Assembly (NCBI GenBank): GCA_963849635.1 | Contig: CAWKIA010000040.1 | Location: forward strand, 62,001-126,000 | Reading direction: 5' to 3' | Source: CAVRUD01 sp963849635 | GTDB taxonomy: Bacteria > Chloroflexota > Chloroflexia > Thermomicrobiales > UBA6265 | DNA: 64,000 nt | Shown here: positions 53,218 to 63,702 of the stretch, in pieces | Layout of the letters: each line of letters begins with the position of its first letter | How positions within the stretch are numbered: the stretch's first letter is position 1 | Translations under genes and position numbers: made by a program | Notes under the pieces: generated by a model | Databases searched by the model: none | The model's input: the letters and a program-made list of their open reading frames with translations, nothing else | What the model was told of the DNA's origin: nothing

Positions 53218-54708
53218 ATGATCACGCACACCGGCACGCCGAACGAATCGCTGGGAACGGCATCCGCCCAACCGTTGATCCTGATGACCGGGGCAACCGG
53301 TTACGTGGGCGGCCGGTTGCTGTCGCGGTTGGAGGCGCCTGGGCGGCGGGTCCGCTGCATGACGCGCCGCCCAGAGGCGCTACTCTCCCGGGTCGGGCCG
53401 GCCACCGAAGTCGTGTTCGCCGACGTGCTAGACCCCGCGAGCCTCCCGGAAGCGATGGAAGGCGGCACCACTGCCTACTACCTCGTGCATAGCATGGGAT
53501 CGGCGGACAATTTCGAGGAACAGGATCGCGCGGCCGCTCGCCAGTTCGGGGCCGCGGCACGTGCGGCGGGCGTCCGGCGCATTGTCTATCTCGGCGGGCT
53601 GGGAGAAACCGATCGGGCCGCATCGCCACACCTGCGGAGCCGACAGGAGGTCGGCGCCCTGTTGCGCGCGTCGGGCGTCGAGGTGATCGAGTTCCGGGCG
53701 TCAATCGTCCTCGGGTCGGGCAGCCTCTCGTTCGAGATGATCCGCGCCTTGGTCGAGCGCTTGCCCGTGATGATTGCCCCCCGATGGGTCGCCGTGAAGA
53801 CGCAACCGATCGGGATTACCGACCTGCTGAACTATTTGGTCGCCGCGCTGGATCTGCCCGCGGAAGGGACGCGAATCTTCGAGATTGGTGGCGCTGATCA
53901 AGTGTCGTTTGGCGAGCTCATGAAAGAGTACGCACGCCAGCGTGGGATACGGCGGCGGATCATCCCGGTACCAATGTTATCCCCCCGGCTCTCCAGTCTC
54001 TGGCTGGGGCTGGTGACGCCGCTGTACGTCCGCGTGGGCCGGAAGCTGATCGACAGCATGACAGCGCCCACCGTGGTACGTGACCCGTCCGCGCGACAGG
54101 CGTTCCCGCTCACGCCGCTCGGTGTGCGCGCGGCCATGGCGCAGGCGATCTCGAACGAAGACCGGGAGCAGGCTGCCACGCGCTGGTCCGACGCGCTGTC
54201 GGCCAGTGGCGAGCCCCGTGCCTGGGGCGGTGTCCGGTTCGGGAGCCGACTGGTGGATTCGCGGATAGCTACGGTGGGAGTGGCACCCGCCGATGCGTTC
54301 GCACCGGTCGCACGCATCGGTGGGCAACGGGGTTGGTATTACGCGACCTGGCTTTGGCGTCTACGCGGATTCCTCGATATGCTGGTCGGCGGGGTCGGGA
54401 TGCGCCGGGGGCGTCGCGATCCGGCAGTACTTCAGGTAGGTGACGCGCTCGACTGGTGGCGGGTCGAGGCCATCGAGCCGAACCGACGCCTGCGCCTGTT
54501 CGCGGAGATGAAGGTCCCTGGGCGGGCCTGGCTGGAATTCGAGGTCGAGCCAGACGGAGCCGGGTCGACGATCCGGCAGACGGCGATCTTCGACCCGGTG
54601 GGGCTCGGCGGCCTGGCGTACTGGTACATCACGTATCCCGTACACCGGCTCATCTTCACCGGGATGTTGCGCCGGATCGCGGCGGTAGCCAACGAAACGC
54701 GGCGGTAG
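53218..54708 (+). CDS. NAD(P)-binding Rossmann protein with C-terminal DUF2867 domain
   Basis: A 496-residue protein. The first half is an atypical SDR/NmrA-like fold: ILMTGATGYVGGRLLSRLEA (cofactor loop), RRIVYLGGLGETDRAASPHL, SRQEVGALLRASGVEVIEFR, IGITDLLNYLVAALDLPAEG. The second half is a START-like DUF2867 domain (GWYYATWLWRLRGFLDMLVG, EAIEPNRRLRLFAEMKVPGR AWLEFEV, AYWYITYPVHRLIF). ATG 53218 has AGAAGGGG 4 nt upstream. The family is common in bacteria; the substrate is unknown. Confidence 0.85.
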   Translation: MITHTGTPNESLGTASAQPLILMTGATGYVGGRLLSRLEAPGRRVRCMTRRPEALLSRVGPATEVVFADVLDPASLPEAMEGGTTAYYLVHSMGSADNFEEQDRAAARQFGAAARAAGVRRIVYLGGLGETDRAASPHLRSRQEVGALLRASGVEVIEFRASIVLGSGSLSFEMIRALVERLPVMIAPRWVAVKTQPIGITDLLNYLVAALDLPAEGTRIFEIGGADQVSFGELMKEYARQRGIRRRIIPVPMLSPRLSSLWLGLVTPLYVRVGRKLIDSMTAPTVVRDPSARQAFPLTPLGVRAAMAQAISNEDREQAATRWSDALSASGEPRAWGGVRFGSRLVDSRIATVGVAPADAFAPVARIGGQRGWYYATWLWRLRGFLDMLVGGVGMRRGRRDPAVLQVGDALDWWRVEAIEPNRRLRLFAEMKVPGRAWLEFEVEPDGAGSTIRQTAIFDPVGLGGLAYWYITYPVHRLIFTGMLRRIAAVANETRR

Positions 54709-54806
54709 TCACCGGTGCTCGATCGATCGTCCCGGCATCTGCGTATCGGAACGCGCAATTGCCCCTCAAGCGACGTGACGCTCCGCGGAGCAGGAACAGC
54801 CAGGCG

Positions 54807-55286
54807 CTACTCCTCTTCTCGGGCGTGTGTTCCTTCGTAGTAGGAGATCACGGCGATCTTGTCCGCCGAGGCCGATGACGGGTCGAATTCAAGGGAGAGC
54901 CATTCGTCCACGAGCTTCTTGGCGAGTTCCGGGCCGATCACACGGGCGCCGAACGTCAGGACCTGGCAGTCATTCGACAGGACCGAGCGTTCGACGGAGT
55001 AGCTGTCGTGGGCGACGGTGGCACGGATGCCCGGCACCTTGTTTGCCGAGATCGCCATCCCGATCCCGGTGCCGCAGACAAGCAGGCCACGTTTCGCCTC
55101 GCCGCGAGCGATCGCCTCCGCGACAGAGAGGCCGACGTGCGGATACGCGGTCGTGTCCTGGGCGTCCGGTACACCGAAATCTTGCACCCGTACCCGGGGA
55201 TCGGACGCCAGTTTGTGCTTGATCAGGTTTTTGAGGTCGGCGCCCGCATTGTCGGCGCCGATCGCGAGGACGTATGGGTCGGGCAT
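54807..55286 (-). CDS. RpiB/LacA-B family sugar-phosphate isomerase, EryI/DerI-like
   Basis: A 159-residue aldose-ketose isomerase: VLAIGADNAGADLKNLIKHK, AYPHVGLSVAEAIARGEAKR, the catalytic Cys71 in LLVCGTGIGMAISANKVPGI. The C-terminal part HDSYSVERSVLSNDCQVLTF and SLEFDPSSASADKIAVISYY is closer, from memory, to the tetrose-phosphate isomerases of erythritol and erythrulose catabolism (EryI/DerI) than to ribose-5-phosphate isomerase B. It lies 21 bases after the kinase gene and is likely co-transcribed with it; together they would convert a tetrulose into an aldose phosphate. Confidence 0.85.
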   Translation of the reverse strand: MPDPYVLAIGADNAGADLKNLIKHKLASDPRVRVQDFGVPDAQDTTAYPHVGLSVAEAIARGEAKRGLLVCGTGIGMAISANKVPGIRATVAHDSYSVERSVLSNDCQVLTFGARVIGPELAKKLVDEWLSLEFDPSSASADKIAVISYYEGTHAREEE

Positions 55287-55307
55287 GACTGGGCTGCTCC
55301 TTGGGCG

Positions 55308-57036
55308 TCAGTCCGACGTGGACAGCGCCGCACCAAAGCTCTGCAGGACGTAATAGATCGAGGTGGCGCCGGCGTCCTGGTATCCCCGGCTCCGCTCGCC
55401 CAGCCGAGAGGCGCGACCTTTAAGGCTAACCATGTCAATGGTCGAACGCATGCCGGTCTCGCCCGCCGGGAGTGCCGCCATCCAGGCCGCTCCAGCATCG
55501 GACGTCGCCGTGCTCTCGGTTCGCAGTGCCTGCGCGAACGGATAAAGCGTGTCGATCATCGTTTTGTCACCCGGAGCGCTGCCTCCGAGGCTCATCACGG
55601 TCGCCAGACCGCGGTCGATAGCGGTTGCCCAGGCATTCGCGTCAACGCTGACGTCGTCCGCTGGCAGTTCAGTCCCTATCGCGACCAAGAGTCCACCGAC
55701 AAGTGCCCCAGACGCGCCACCCGCCGTATCCTGAAATGCCCGTCCGGCTCGTTGCAGTACGCCCCGTGCCGTCTGGGGAGCGTCGCCGAGCGCTGCCGCG
55801 GCCGCCGTGAAGCCGCGAACCATCCCTGCCCCGTGATCGCCGTCACCGATGGCGGCGTCGAGCCGGGCTAGTTCGTCCTCGTGCGCTTCGATCGTCGCGA
55901 GGGAGTGCCGGATCGCGTCTGCGGCCTTCCGGCCGGCCGCGCCCAGCACTCCTTCCTCCTCGGCCGTGACGGTGCCTTCAAGAGAAATCTCTAGATCGGA
56001 GACAACTGCGGCGGTTTGGATCGCCGTTCCCTCGGTGCCGAATCTGGTGTAGGCCGGCGAGGACGCCGGGGCGTCGTGCAGCCCACGGAGTTCGTCGTCC
56101 AGCCAGAATAGGGAGAGTGAGCAGCCTGCCATATCGAGGGAGGTGACGAACTCGCCGATGTTGGTTTCGTGGACGCTCAGCCCGGCTTCGGCAAGCAGGG
56201 GGACCACACCGGAGTAGAGGACAAACAATTCCTCGTACTTGGTTGCGCCCAGGCCGTTGACGAGGACCGCCACCTCGCTCCCGGCGTCCGCCGGCGCATC
56301 GGCGAGAAGTTGTTCGACGAGCAGCGTCGCGAGCTCTCGGGCCGATACGCGGTCGGATGTACGAACCCCGGTCTCACCGTGAATGCCGAGTCCGACCTCC
56401 ATGCGTGCCGGCCTCGACCGTGAAGAGCGGCTCGGATTGGCCGGGAAGGGTGCAGCCGTCGAAGGCAACGCCGACGGTGCGCACGCGGTCGTTGGCGTGA
56501 CGGGTATAGCGTTCGACGGTGGCCAGGTCGTCGCCCCGGGCCGCGCTTGCGCCGGCAGTCTTGAAGACATAAAACCCGCCGGCGATGCCGCGGCGGCGAT
56601 CGGTCTCGGCAGGTGGCGCCGACAGCACGTCGTCGGTGACGAGCACGGTGCGGCAGTCGATGCCGTCCGCGCGCAGTCGCTCTTGGGCCATGTTGAAGTT
56701 GAGCACGTCGCCGCTGTAGTTACCGAAGGTGAAGAGCACACCGGCGCCACCGTCAGCCACTTTGGCAACACGATACGCCTGCTCGCCCGAGGGACTGGTG
56801 AAGATGTCACCGATCACCGCCGCCGACGCCATGCCGGCGCCGACCAGGCCGTAGAACGCGGGGTAATGCCCGGAACCGCCGCCCACGATCACCGCGACGT
56901 TTCCAGCGGCTGGTGCGCCGGCGGCAATCACCCCGGATGCCCCGGGGGCTCGTCGCAGGTGACGGCCGTAGGCCGCCACATAGCCGTCGATCATTTCCTC
57001 CCGGAAGTCGCGGGGATGGTTGAACACCTTGGTCAT
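55308..57036 (-). pseudogene. Fused DhaK-DhaL type kinase (dihydroxyacetone/erythrulose kinase), one frameshift
   Basis: About 575 residues in two frames. The DhaK part from ATG 57036 has AVIVGGGSGHYPAFYGLVGA, GVLFTFGNYSGDVLNFNMAQ, LVTDDVLSAP and, after the shift near 56404, MEVGLGIHGETGVRT, where the His binds the ketose. The DhaL part has LDAAIGDGDHGAGMVRGFTA (metal-binding Asp residues), GGASGALVGGLLVAIGTELP and LGERSRGYQDAGATS. The ATP-dependent fusion phosphorylates dihydroxyacetone or, in relatives named DerK/LerK, erythrulose. With the RpiB-type partner, erythrulose is my preferred guess. An extra base breaks the gene; all catalytic motifs remain. Confidence 0.85.
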
Positions 57037-57128
57037 GCGCTCGACCTCGCGATGGATCGGCCTCCTGGTCTTGACCGCCCGCAGTATACCGATGGCTCTC
57101 AAGGGATGAAAGCAGCGTCTTCTGGCCG

Positions 57129-57157
57129 TTGTGGGGCCGATTTTTCGTGTGTACAAT
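57129..57157 (+). promoter_or_regulatory. Candidate promoter of the second ABC operon
   Basis: TTGTGG (57129-57134), 17 bases, TACAAT (57152-57157) in the divergent gap between the kinase gene and the binding-protein gene; the leader to the start codon would be about 230 bases. The remainder of the gap 57037-57392 shows no gene or clear operator palindrome. Confidence 0.5.
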
Positions 57158-57392
57158 GTCGCCGCACCAGCCGCAGAGGTTCGATTTCGGTCTTGGCCAG
57201 CGTGAACCGTTCACCGAAAGCCGGTATCTCGGCATTCGATCGGGACAAGCAGGCTATCGGCCGCGAACATCCTTGGCGGCCAACTCGTGTCGTCGGACGA
57301 CGGGGCTCGCGATGGCGCGGGCAGGAGAAACGTCCGACCAACATGCTGAGCGGCCTTTAAGCCGCCTGCGCAAGTAAAGGAGCAAGCACGGC

Positions 57393-58979
57393 ATGGAGAA
57401 AATCGGCGATGTCGCCACGGAGTACGCAACGCTGAAGCAGGCGGCCCGCGCCGGCCAATTGAGCCGGCGTGATTTAGTTCGGCGCGGGATTGCGCTTGGC
57501 ATCGGTGGCCCCGCGCTCGCGGGTCTGCTCATGAGCTACCGGGGCTCGGAGGTAAGTGCGCAAGCTGCCGAACCGGCCGGGCCGGATGCGGTCAAGGGCA
57601 AGACCTACGACATGTCGATCCTTGGTATCGCCGGCTGGCCGCCGAGCGCAATGGGGGTCGAACTCGCCACCGAATTCTTCAAGCCGTACGCCATGGAGAC
57701 GCTCGGCTACGAAGTCAACTTCTCGTTCGAGGAGTCTCCCTTCGATCAACTCTTCCAGAAGGCTGCCGCCTCTCTCTCCACCGGTGCAGCCGAGTACAAC
57801 ATCATCATCTCAGATAGCCAGTGGCTGGGAGCCCTCGCCGCTCCGGGCTGGATCGTCCAGCTCAACAGCATCATCGACGCCAACCCTGAGTTGCAGATCG
57901 AGTTCGAAGAGGCGGCCGCCATCGGTTACCGCATCTACCCGGACGGCAGCGACCAGATCTGGGGTTTCCCCCAGGAAGCGGACACGATCGCGCTCTTCGT
58001 CCGCCAGGATCTCTTCTCCGATCAGGCCGAGCGTGACGCGTTCAAAGCCGCCAACGGCGGAATGGACCTGCCCCAGACCTTCGAGGACTGGGAAGCCATC
58101 GACATGGACACCTTCGAGACCATCGCCGCCCACTTTAACCGGCCTGATGACGGTCTGGCGGGGACGAGCTTCCAGTTCTCGAAGGTCTACGACTTCGTCT
58201 CCTGTTACACCTACCCGTTCATGTTCTCGACCGGTGGCCAGATCATCGAGGGAACCGCCGCCGAGCGGAACATGAAGGTCGAGGGCGTGCTCGATTCCGA
58301 GGTCAATGCCGCCGGTCTGGCCCGGGCCAAGAGCTTCGTCCAGTACTGCCCGAGCGGCGTCACCAACTACGGCATCGCCGAGGAGGTCGACGCCTTTACG
58401 GCAGGCACGCTGGCGACCTGCTTCCAGTGGTCGGCCCTCGGCCCGCAGATGATCAATGCTGCGGCCGACACGAGTAAACCTGTTTCGGCGGACATGGTGC
58501 TGGTGGTCGTACCGCCGGGATTCAAGCAGGCAGACGGCACCCTCAATCGCACCTACACCCTCGGCGGCCAGCCTTGGGTGATCAACGCCTTCAACGACGC
58601 CGAGAAGATGCAGGTCGCGGTCGACTTCATGAAGTGGTGGTACTCGGATGAGACTCAGGCCGAGTTCGCATCGCGCGGCGGGAACCCTTCCGTGAAGGCC
58701 GCCCTCGAGGCGCCTGGCTTCGAGGATCTGCAGCCCCACTTCCGCGCCTACAAGTACATGATCCAGGAGAACCGCTCGCGCGACTTCTGGCACGACCCGA
58801 ACTACTCCGAGATGCTGGCGGCCCAGCAGGAATCGTTCAACGCCTTCATCGCCGACATCATCACCGACCCGATGGAGGCATTGCAGTACGCGGCCGTTAA
58901 GCAGCAGGGCATCCTCTACGATGCCGACCAGACCGATATCGAGCCGTCGGTCGATCCTGGTTCGCTGACGATCGGCTAG
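57393..58979 (+). CDS. Extracellular solute-binding protein, Tat signal, polyol/sugar ABC transporter
   Basis: A 528-residue binding protein with AAAGGAG 10 nt before the ATG. The Tat signal reads QLSRRDLVRRGIALGIGGPA, with cleavage probably after EVSAQA. The mature part has SPFDQLFQKAAASLSTGAAE, YNIIISDSQWLGALAAPGWI, WGFPQEADTIALFVRQDLFS and DFMKWWYSDETQAEFASRGG, typical of family-1 carbohydrate-binding proteins. It heads an operon of permease, permease, small membrane protein and two ATPases, comparable in order to the glycerol transporter GlpSTPQUV. Divergence from the DhaKL/RpiB pair suggests a small polyol or ketose as ligand. Confidence 0.88.
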   Translation: MEKIGDVATEYATLKQAARAGQLSRRDLVRRGIALGIGGPALAGLLMSYRGSEVSAQAAEPAGPDAVKGKTYDMSILGIAGWPPSAMGVELATEFFKPYAMETLGYEVNFSFEESPFDQLFQKAAASLSTGAAEYNIIISDSQWLGALAAPGWIVQLNSIIDANPELQIEFEEAAAIGYRIYPDGSDQIWGFPQEADTIALFVRQDLFSDQAERDAFKAANGGMDLPQTFEDWEAIDMDTFETIAAHFNRPDDGLAGTSFQFSKVYDFVSCYTYPFMFSTGGQIIEGTAAERNMKVEGVLDSEVNAAGLARAKSFVQYCPSGVTNYGIAEEVDAFTAGTLATCFQWSALGPQMINAAADTSKPVSADMVLVVVPPGFKQADGTLNRTYTLGGQPWVINAFNDAEKMQVAVDFMKWWYSDETQAEFASRGGNPSVKAALEAPGFEDLQPHFRAYKYMIQENRSRDFWHDPNYSEMLAAQQESFNAFIADIITDPMEALQYAAVKQQGILYDADQTDIEPSVDPGSLTIG

Positions 58980-59210
58980 CTTGGATTGTTCAAGGGCATT
59001 GCGCGGGAGGGCGTCGCTCTCTTGGACTTGCCCGGGACGAATCGGAGCGCCGCGTCGGCGTCGTTCGGGGCAATACGGAACGCCGTCTTTAGCCCCGGGC
59101 GGAGGGGACGCGGCGCTCCGCTTCATCCCGGGCCATGCCAAGTCAGCGCCGCCTTTTCCACAACGTCCGTGAATCATCCGAACTGGTGTCGCATCGCACG
59201 TCGTGGCGCG

Positions 59211-59235
59211 CGCGGGCCGGGACAACCGGCCCGCG
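59211..59235 (+). terminator. Stem-loop between binding-protein and permease genes
   Basis: CGCGGGCCGG (59211-59220) and CCGGCCCGCG (59226-59235) form a perfect ten-pair stem with loop GACAA and no T run, inside the 302-base gap after the binding-protein gene. As at 37380 it probably protects the upstream mRNA and lowers permease expression. The rest of 58980-59281 shows nothing else that I recognise. Confidence 0.65.
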
Positions 59236-59281
59236 CCGCGTCAGGGTCATTTGAATCCGAACGGCGCCTTGAGGAGTCGAC

Positions 59282-60268
59282 ATGGCGCAAGCAACCAAAA
59301 CGGGCGAACGGCCGGCATCTGGACGGGCTGTTCCAATCCTGCGCCGGAGGGCGCTGCGCCGGCTGGATGATAGCCGGGCCTTTCCGATCATGCTCCTCGT
59401 TCCGATCCTCATCTTCTTCCTGGTCTGGAATATCGTTCCCTTACTCTGGTTGCTCGGCGTCAGCTTCTATCGATTCAAGCTGACCGCGGCTCGTGAGCCA
59501 GCCTACGTCGGCTTCGAGAACTTCGATCGGATCTGGAATAGTCAGGCGATCTGGGCGACGCTCGCGCGGACGTTGGTCTTCATGGTGACTAGTGTTGGCC
59601 TGGAGACCATCCTCGGTGTGCTGCTCGGCTTGCTCTTTTGGGGCAGCGGCCGAATGCCGGGGCGGCGTCTGGCGCTGACGCTCCTCTTTACCCCGATGAT
59701 CCTGCCGCCGGTAGCGGTCGGTACGTTTTATCGCCTCATCTACGAGCCAAATTTCGGAGTCGCCAACTACTACGTCTCCAAGCTGACCGGCAAAAAGATC
59801 GACTTCCTGGGTGATAAGGACTGGGCATTCATCGCCACGGTCGCGGTCGATGTCTGGATGTGGACCCCGTTCATGATCTTGATGACGCTCGCCGCACTCG
59901 GCTCGGTGCCGAGGGCCGAGCTGGAAGCGGCCGAGATCGACCGGCTGCCGTGGATCAAGCGGCTGCGGTACATCGTCCTGCCGCACGGCAAGTTCATCCT
60001 GATGCTCGGCATCCTCCTGCGCACCATCGACGCCTTTAAGACAACCGATCTGGTGAACATCATGACGCGCGGCGGGCCCGGCGCGGAGACCGAGACCATC
60101 GGCCTATTGCTTTACCGGCAGGGATTCGAGGCCTACCAGATGGGTGATGCTTCGTCGATCGCCGTGGTGACCCTCCTGATCGCGATCGCCTTTACCTCCA
60201 TTTATCTCTACGTCCTCAATTACCGCGAGACGAAGGCGGAGCTGCGCCGGGAGGGTGGGACGGCATGA
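59282..60268 (+). CDS. ABC transporter permease, MalF/GlpP type
   Basis: A 328-residue membrane protein (GAGGAG 6 nt before the ATG) with helices FPIMLLVPILIFFLVWNIVP, TLARTLVFMVTSVGLETILG, RLALTLLFTPMILPPVAVGT and FIATVAVDVWMWTPFMILMT. The EAA loop is ELEAAEIDRLPWIKRLRYIV LP, followed by TRGGPGAETETIGLLLYRQG. It overlaps the next permease by four bases (ATGA), indicating coupled translation and a heterodimeric pore. Confidence 0.88.
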   Translation: MAQATKTGERPASGRAVPILRRRALRRLDDSRAFPIMLLVPILIFFLVWNIVPLLWLLGVSFYRFKLTAAREPAYVGFENFDRIWNSQAIWATLARTLVFMVTSVGLETILGVLLGLLFWGSGRMPGRRLALTLLFTPMILPPVAVGTFYRLIYEPNFGVANYYVSKLTGKKIDFLGDKDWAFIATVAVDVWMWTPFMILMTLAALGSVPRAELEAAEIDRLPWIKRLRYIVLPHGKFILMLGILLRTIDAFKTTDLVNIMTRGGPGAETETIGLLLYRQGFEAYQMGDASSIAVVTLLIAIAFTSIYLYVLNYRETKAELRREGGTA

Positions 60269-61095
60269 GCAGGAACTGGCGGCAGGATGTCTACCATCTC
60301 GTCCTCTGGTTGATCTCGATCGTCTTCTTCCTTCCGGTGCTGTGGATCTTCCTGGCCGCGTTCAAGACGACCGGCGATCTGGTGAGCTGGCCGCCGTCGT
60401 GGATCTTCAAGCCCACGTTCGACAACATCCGCGACGTGATCGACCGGCCCAACTTCTGGTCCTATTTGCGGATGAGCTTCGTGCTCTCGATTGCGTCGGT
60501 GGCGATCGCGATCGTGGTCGCGTTCCTGGCGGCGTACAGCTTCTCCCGGTTCAAACCGGTGGGCACGAACTTCTTGATGTTCCTGCTGCTCTCCGTGCGC
60601 ATGGTGCCGGCCGCGGCGGTCGTCGTGCCGATCTTCATGATGTACAACGCGCTGGGGTGGAATAAATCGCTCCACGGCATGCTGCTCTTCTACACGATGT
60701 TCAGCATCCCATTCTCGCTCTGGATCCTTAAAGGTTTCCTGGATGGCGTCTCGATACGCTATGACGAGACCGCGCTCGTCAACGGTGGCTCGCGCCTGCA
60801 CATCATCTTTCGCGTGGTGTTGCCGCAGGTGAAGCCCGGTCTGGTCGCGGCGGCGATTTTTAACCTGATCTTCGTTTGGAACGAGTTCCTCTTCAATTAC
60901 ATCCTGGGCGGCAAGGGCACGACGATGATCCCGGTGATGCTGGCCACGGGCGTCAACCAGGGCGGCAGCGTCGACTGGACCTTTATCGCCAGCCTCTCCT
61001 TCATCTATATGCTGCCGCCGATCGTCGCGATCTTCTTCTTCCAGCGTTACCTGCTCGTTGGCATGACCTTCGGCACTGTCCGCGGCGAGGTGTAG
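60265..61095 (+). CDS. ABC transporter permease, MalG/GlpQ type
   Basis: A 276-residue partner permease: VLWLISIVFFLPVLWIFLAA, FVLSIASVAIAIVVAFLAAY, LMFLLLSVRMVPAAAVVVPI, FSIPFSLWILKGFLDGVSIR, EAA loop YDETALVNGGSRLHIIFRVV LP. Length and helix count are normal for the MalG class. Its TAG lies two bases before the small membrane protein gene. Confidence 0.88.
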   Translation: MSRNWRQDVYHLVLWLISIVFFLPVLWIFLAAFKTTGDLVSWPPSWIFKPTFDNIRDVIDRPNFWSYLRMSFVLSIASVAIAIVVAFLAAYSFSRFKPVGTNFLMFLLLSVRMVPAAAVVVPIFMMYNALGWNKSLHGMLLFYTMFSIPFSLWILKGFLDGVSIRYDETALVNGGSRLHIIFRVVLPQVKPGLVAAAIFNLIFVWNEFLFNYILGGKGTTMIPVMLATGVNQGGSVDWTFIASLSFIYMLPPIVAIFFFQRYLLVGMTFGTVRGEV

Positions 61096-61097
61096 CG

Positions 61098-61410
61098 ATG
61101 GACGACGGGCAAGCATCGGCGCCTATCAAACAGCGAATGCCGTTCGCGGCGCAGGTCCAGGGCATCCTGATCGCGGTGATGCTCATCGGATTGGTGATGA
61201 TCGCCCAGCGGCAAAGCCTGACGCTCTATCGCATCGGCCTGCCGCTCTTGATCGTCGCCGCGTTTCTGCAGATCGCCGTTCGGCAACATCCCACCCCGGT
61301 CCGGATTTCGCCGGTCATTGGTCCTCCTGATCGTCACCTGGGCGATCGTCGCGGCCATCTTCTTCATCAGCGTCCAACTCGCACCCGATCTGATCGAGGC
61401 GAGCCGGTAA
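61098..61410 (+). pseudogene. Small membrane protein of the transporter operon, one frameshift
   Basis: About 103 residues predicted after repair: VQGILIAVMLIGLVMIAQRQ, LTLYRIGLPLLIVAAFLQIA, then, after one extra base near 61277, FGNIPPRSGFRRSL and VTWAIVAAIFFISVQLAPDL IEASR to TAA 61410. Three or so helices. I recall similar small proteins in sugar ABC operons of related bacteria (FGNIPP followed by a basic loop and a helix) but know no function. It occupies the position of GlpU in glycerol transporters without evident similarity. Possibly an accessory or assembly subunit. Confidence 0.65.
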
Positions 61411-61456
61411 AACTGGAGACGGGAAGACGTGTAGGACGAAGAACGGGAGTCTCTTG

Positions 61457-62573
<1,117 letters not shown>

Positions 62574-62581
<8 letters not shown>

Positions 62582-63676
62582 GATTCGGGTCGAGCGCGTG
62601 ACCAAAACGTTCAAGGACTTGCGGGCGGTCGACGACGTCACGTTCAGCTTCCCGGAAGGGGAGGTGACCTGCCTGCTCGGCCCGTCCGGGTGCGGCAAGA
62701 CGACGCTCATGCGGATGATCGCGGGGCTGGAGACGCCGACGAGTGGCGAGATCTACTTTGGTAGCCAGCGGGTGACGCACCTCAAACCAAGCAAGCGCGA
62801 TATCGGCATGGTCTTCCAGTATCCGGTCGTCTATCGTGGCATCACCGTCTACCAGAACATCGAACTCCCGCTGAAAAGCACGAAGCTCCCCGAGGCGGAG
62901 CGCAAAGCGCGGATCGACCGCGTCGTCCAGATCCTCGATCTTGGCCCGCACGTCGGCAAAGACATCACCCAGCTCGACAACGGCACCCGGCAGAAGGTGG
63001 CCGTGGCCCGCGCCGTTGCCCGCCAGCCGCAGATCATCCTCTTCGACGAGCCGATCACCAACGTCGATGCCCACGCCAAGTTGCAACTCAAGCGCGCCTT
63101 CAAGGAATTGACGAAGCAGCTTCGCCAGACGATCGTCTACGTCACCCACGACCAAACCGAGGCGATGACGCTTGCCGACCAGATCGCGCTGATGCAGGAC
63201 GGCAAGATCGTGCAATGCGCCGCCCCGCGCGAGCTCTACAACCACCCGGCGGATCGTTTCGGCGGCTGGTTCCTCGGCAACCCCGGCATGAACTTTTTCG
63301 AGGCGGCGGTGCAAGCGACGCCGGACGGCAGGCCCTGATTTCACCGCTGCTCCCAGAGCCGTTGCCGGTTCACGGGACTGCTTCCAGCCCCACCGTGATC
63401 ATGGGTATTCGTCCGGAGCGGATCGCGGTCGGCACAGGGCCGGGAGCGGGCGCCGTAGAAGCGATGGTCGCGCGCAAATCGATCACCATCGGGCGGCAGT
63501 ACCTCCTGGCTCTGGAGATTGGCGGCCTCTCCTTTAAAGCCAAGGTCCCGGCGTCGCTTGGGCGAGAGATCGGAGACCGGGCCTGGGTTCGCCTGCCGAT
63601 CGAAGAGATCGTGCTGTTCGGCCCGGACGGGACCCGAGCGGATCTTGTCCCAGCCACGGTGGCGGCCAGGGTATAA
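62574..63676 (+). pseudogene. ABC transporter ATPase with altered signature motif, GlpT-like; C-terminal frameshift
   Basis: Overlaps the preceding ATPase gene by 8 bases. Walker A GPSGCGKTT (36-44), VFQYPVVYRGITVYQNIELP, Walker B ILFDEP (155-160) and VTHDQTEAMTL (His192) are canonical, while the signature reads LDNGTRQK (134-141) in place of LSGGQ. It is thus complementary to the preceding subunit. The frame ends prematurely at 63338; the C-terminal TOBE-like domain (VIMGIRPERIAVGTGPGAGA, LALEIGGLSFKAKVPASLGR) continues in another frame to TAA 63676, so one indel near 63330 is inferred. The ATPase core is whole even without it. Confidence 0.85.
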
Positions 63677-63702
63677 GCCGGACTCAGTTGGGAGAATCGT
63701 CG

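Noticed and set aside
54780..54791. Palindrome GCTCCGCGGAGC between convergent genes as terminator
   Set aside because: It has no loop, no T run and is short; palindromes of this length are frequent in such GC-rich DNA.
61098..61410. GlpU (DUF2160) homologue in the second ABC operon
   Set aside because: It has the same position and size but I see none of the GlpU sequence features; recorded only as a small membrane protein.
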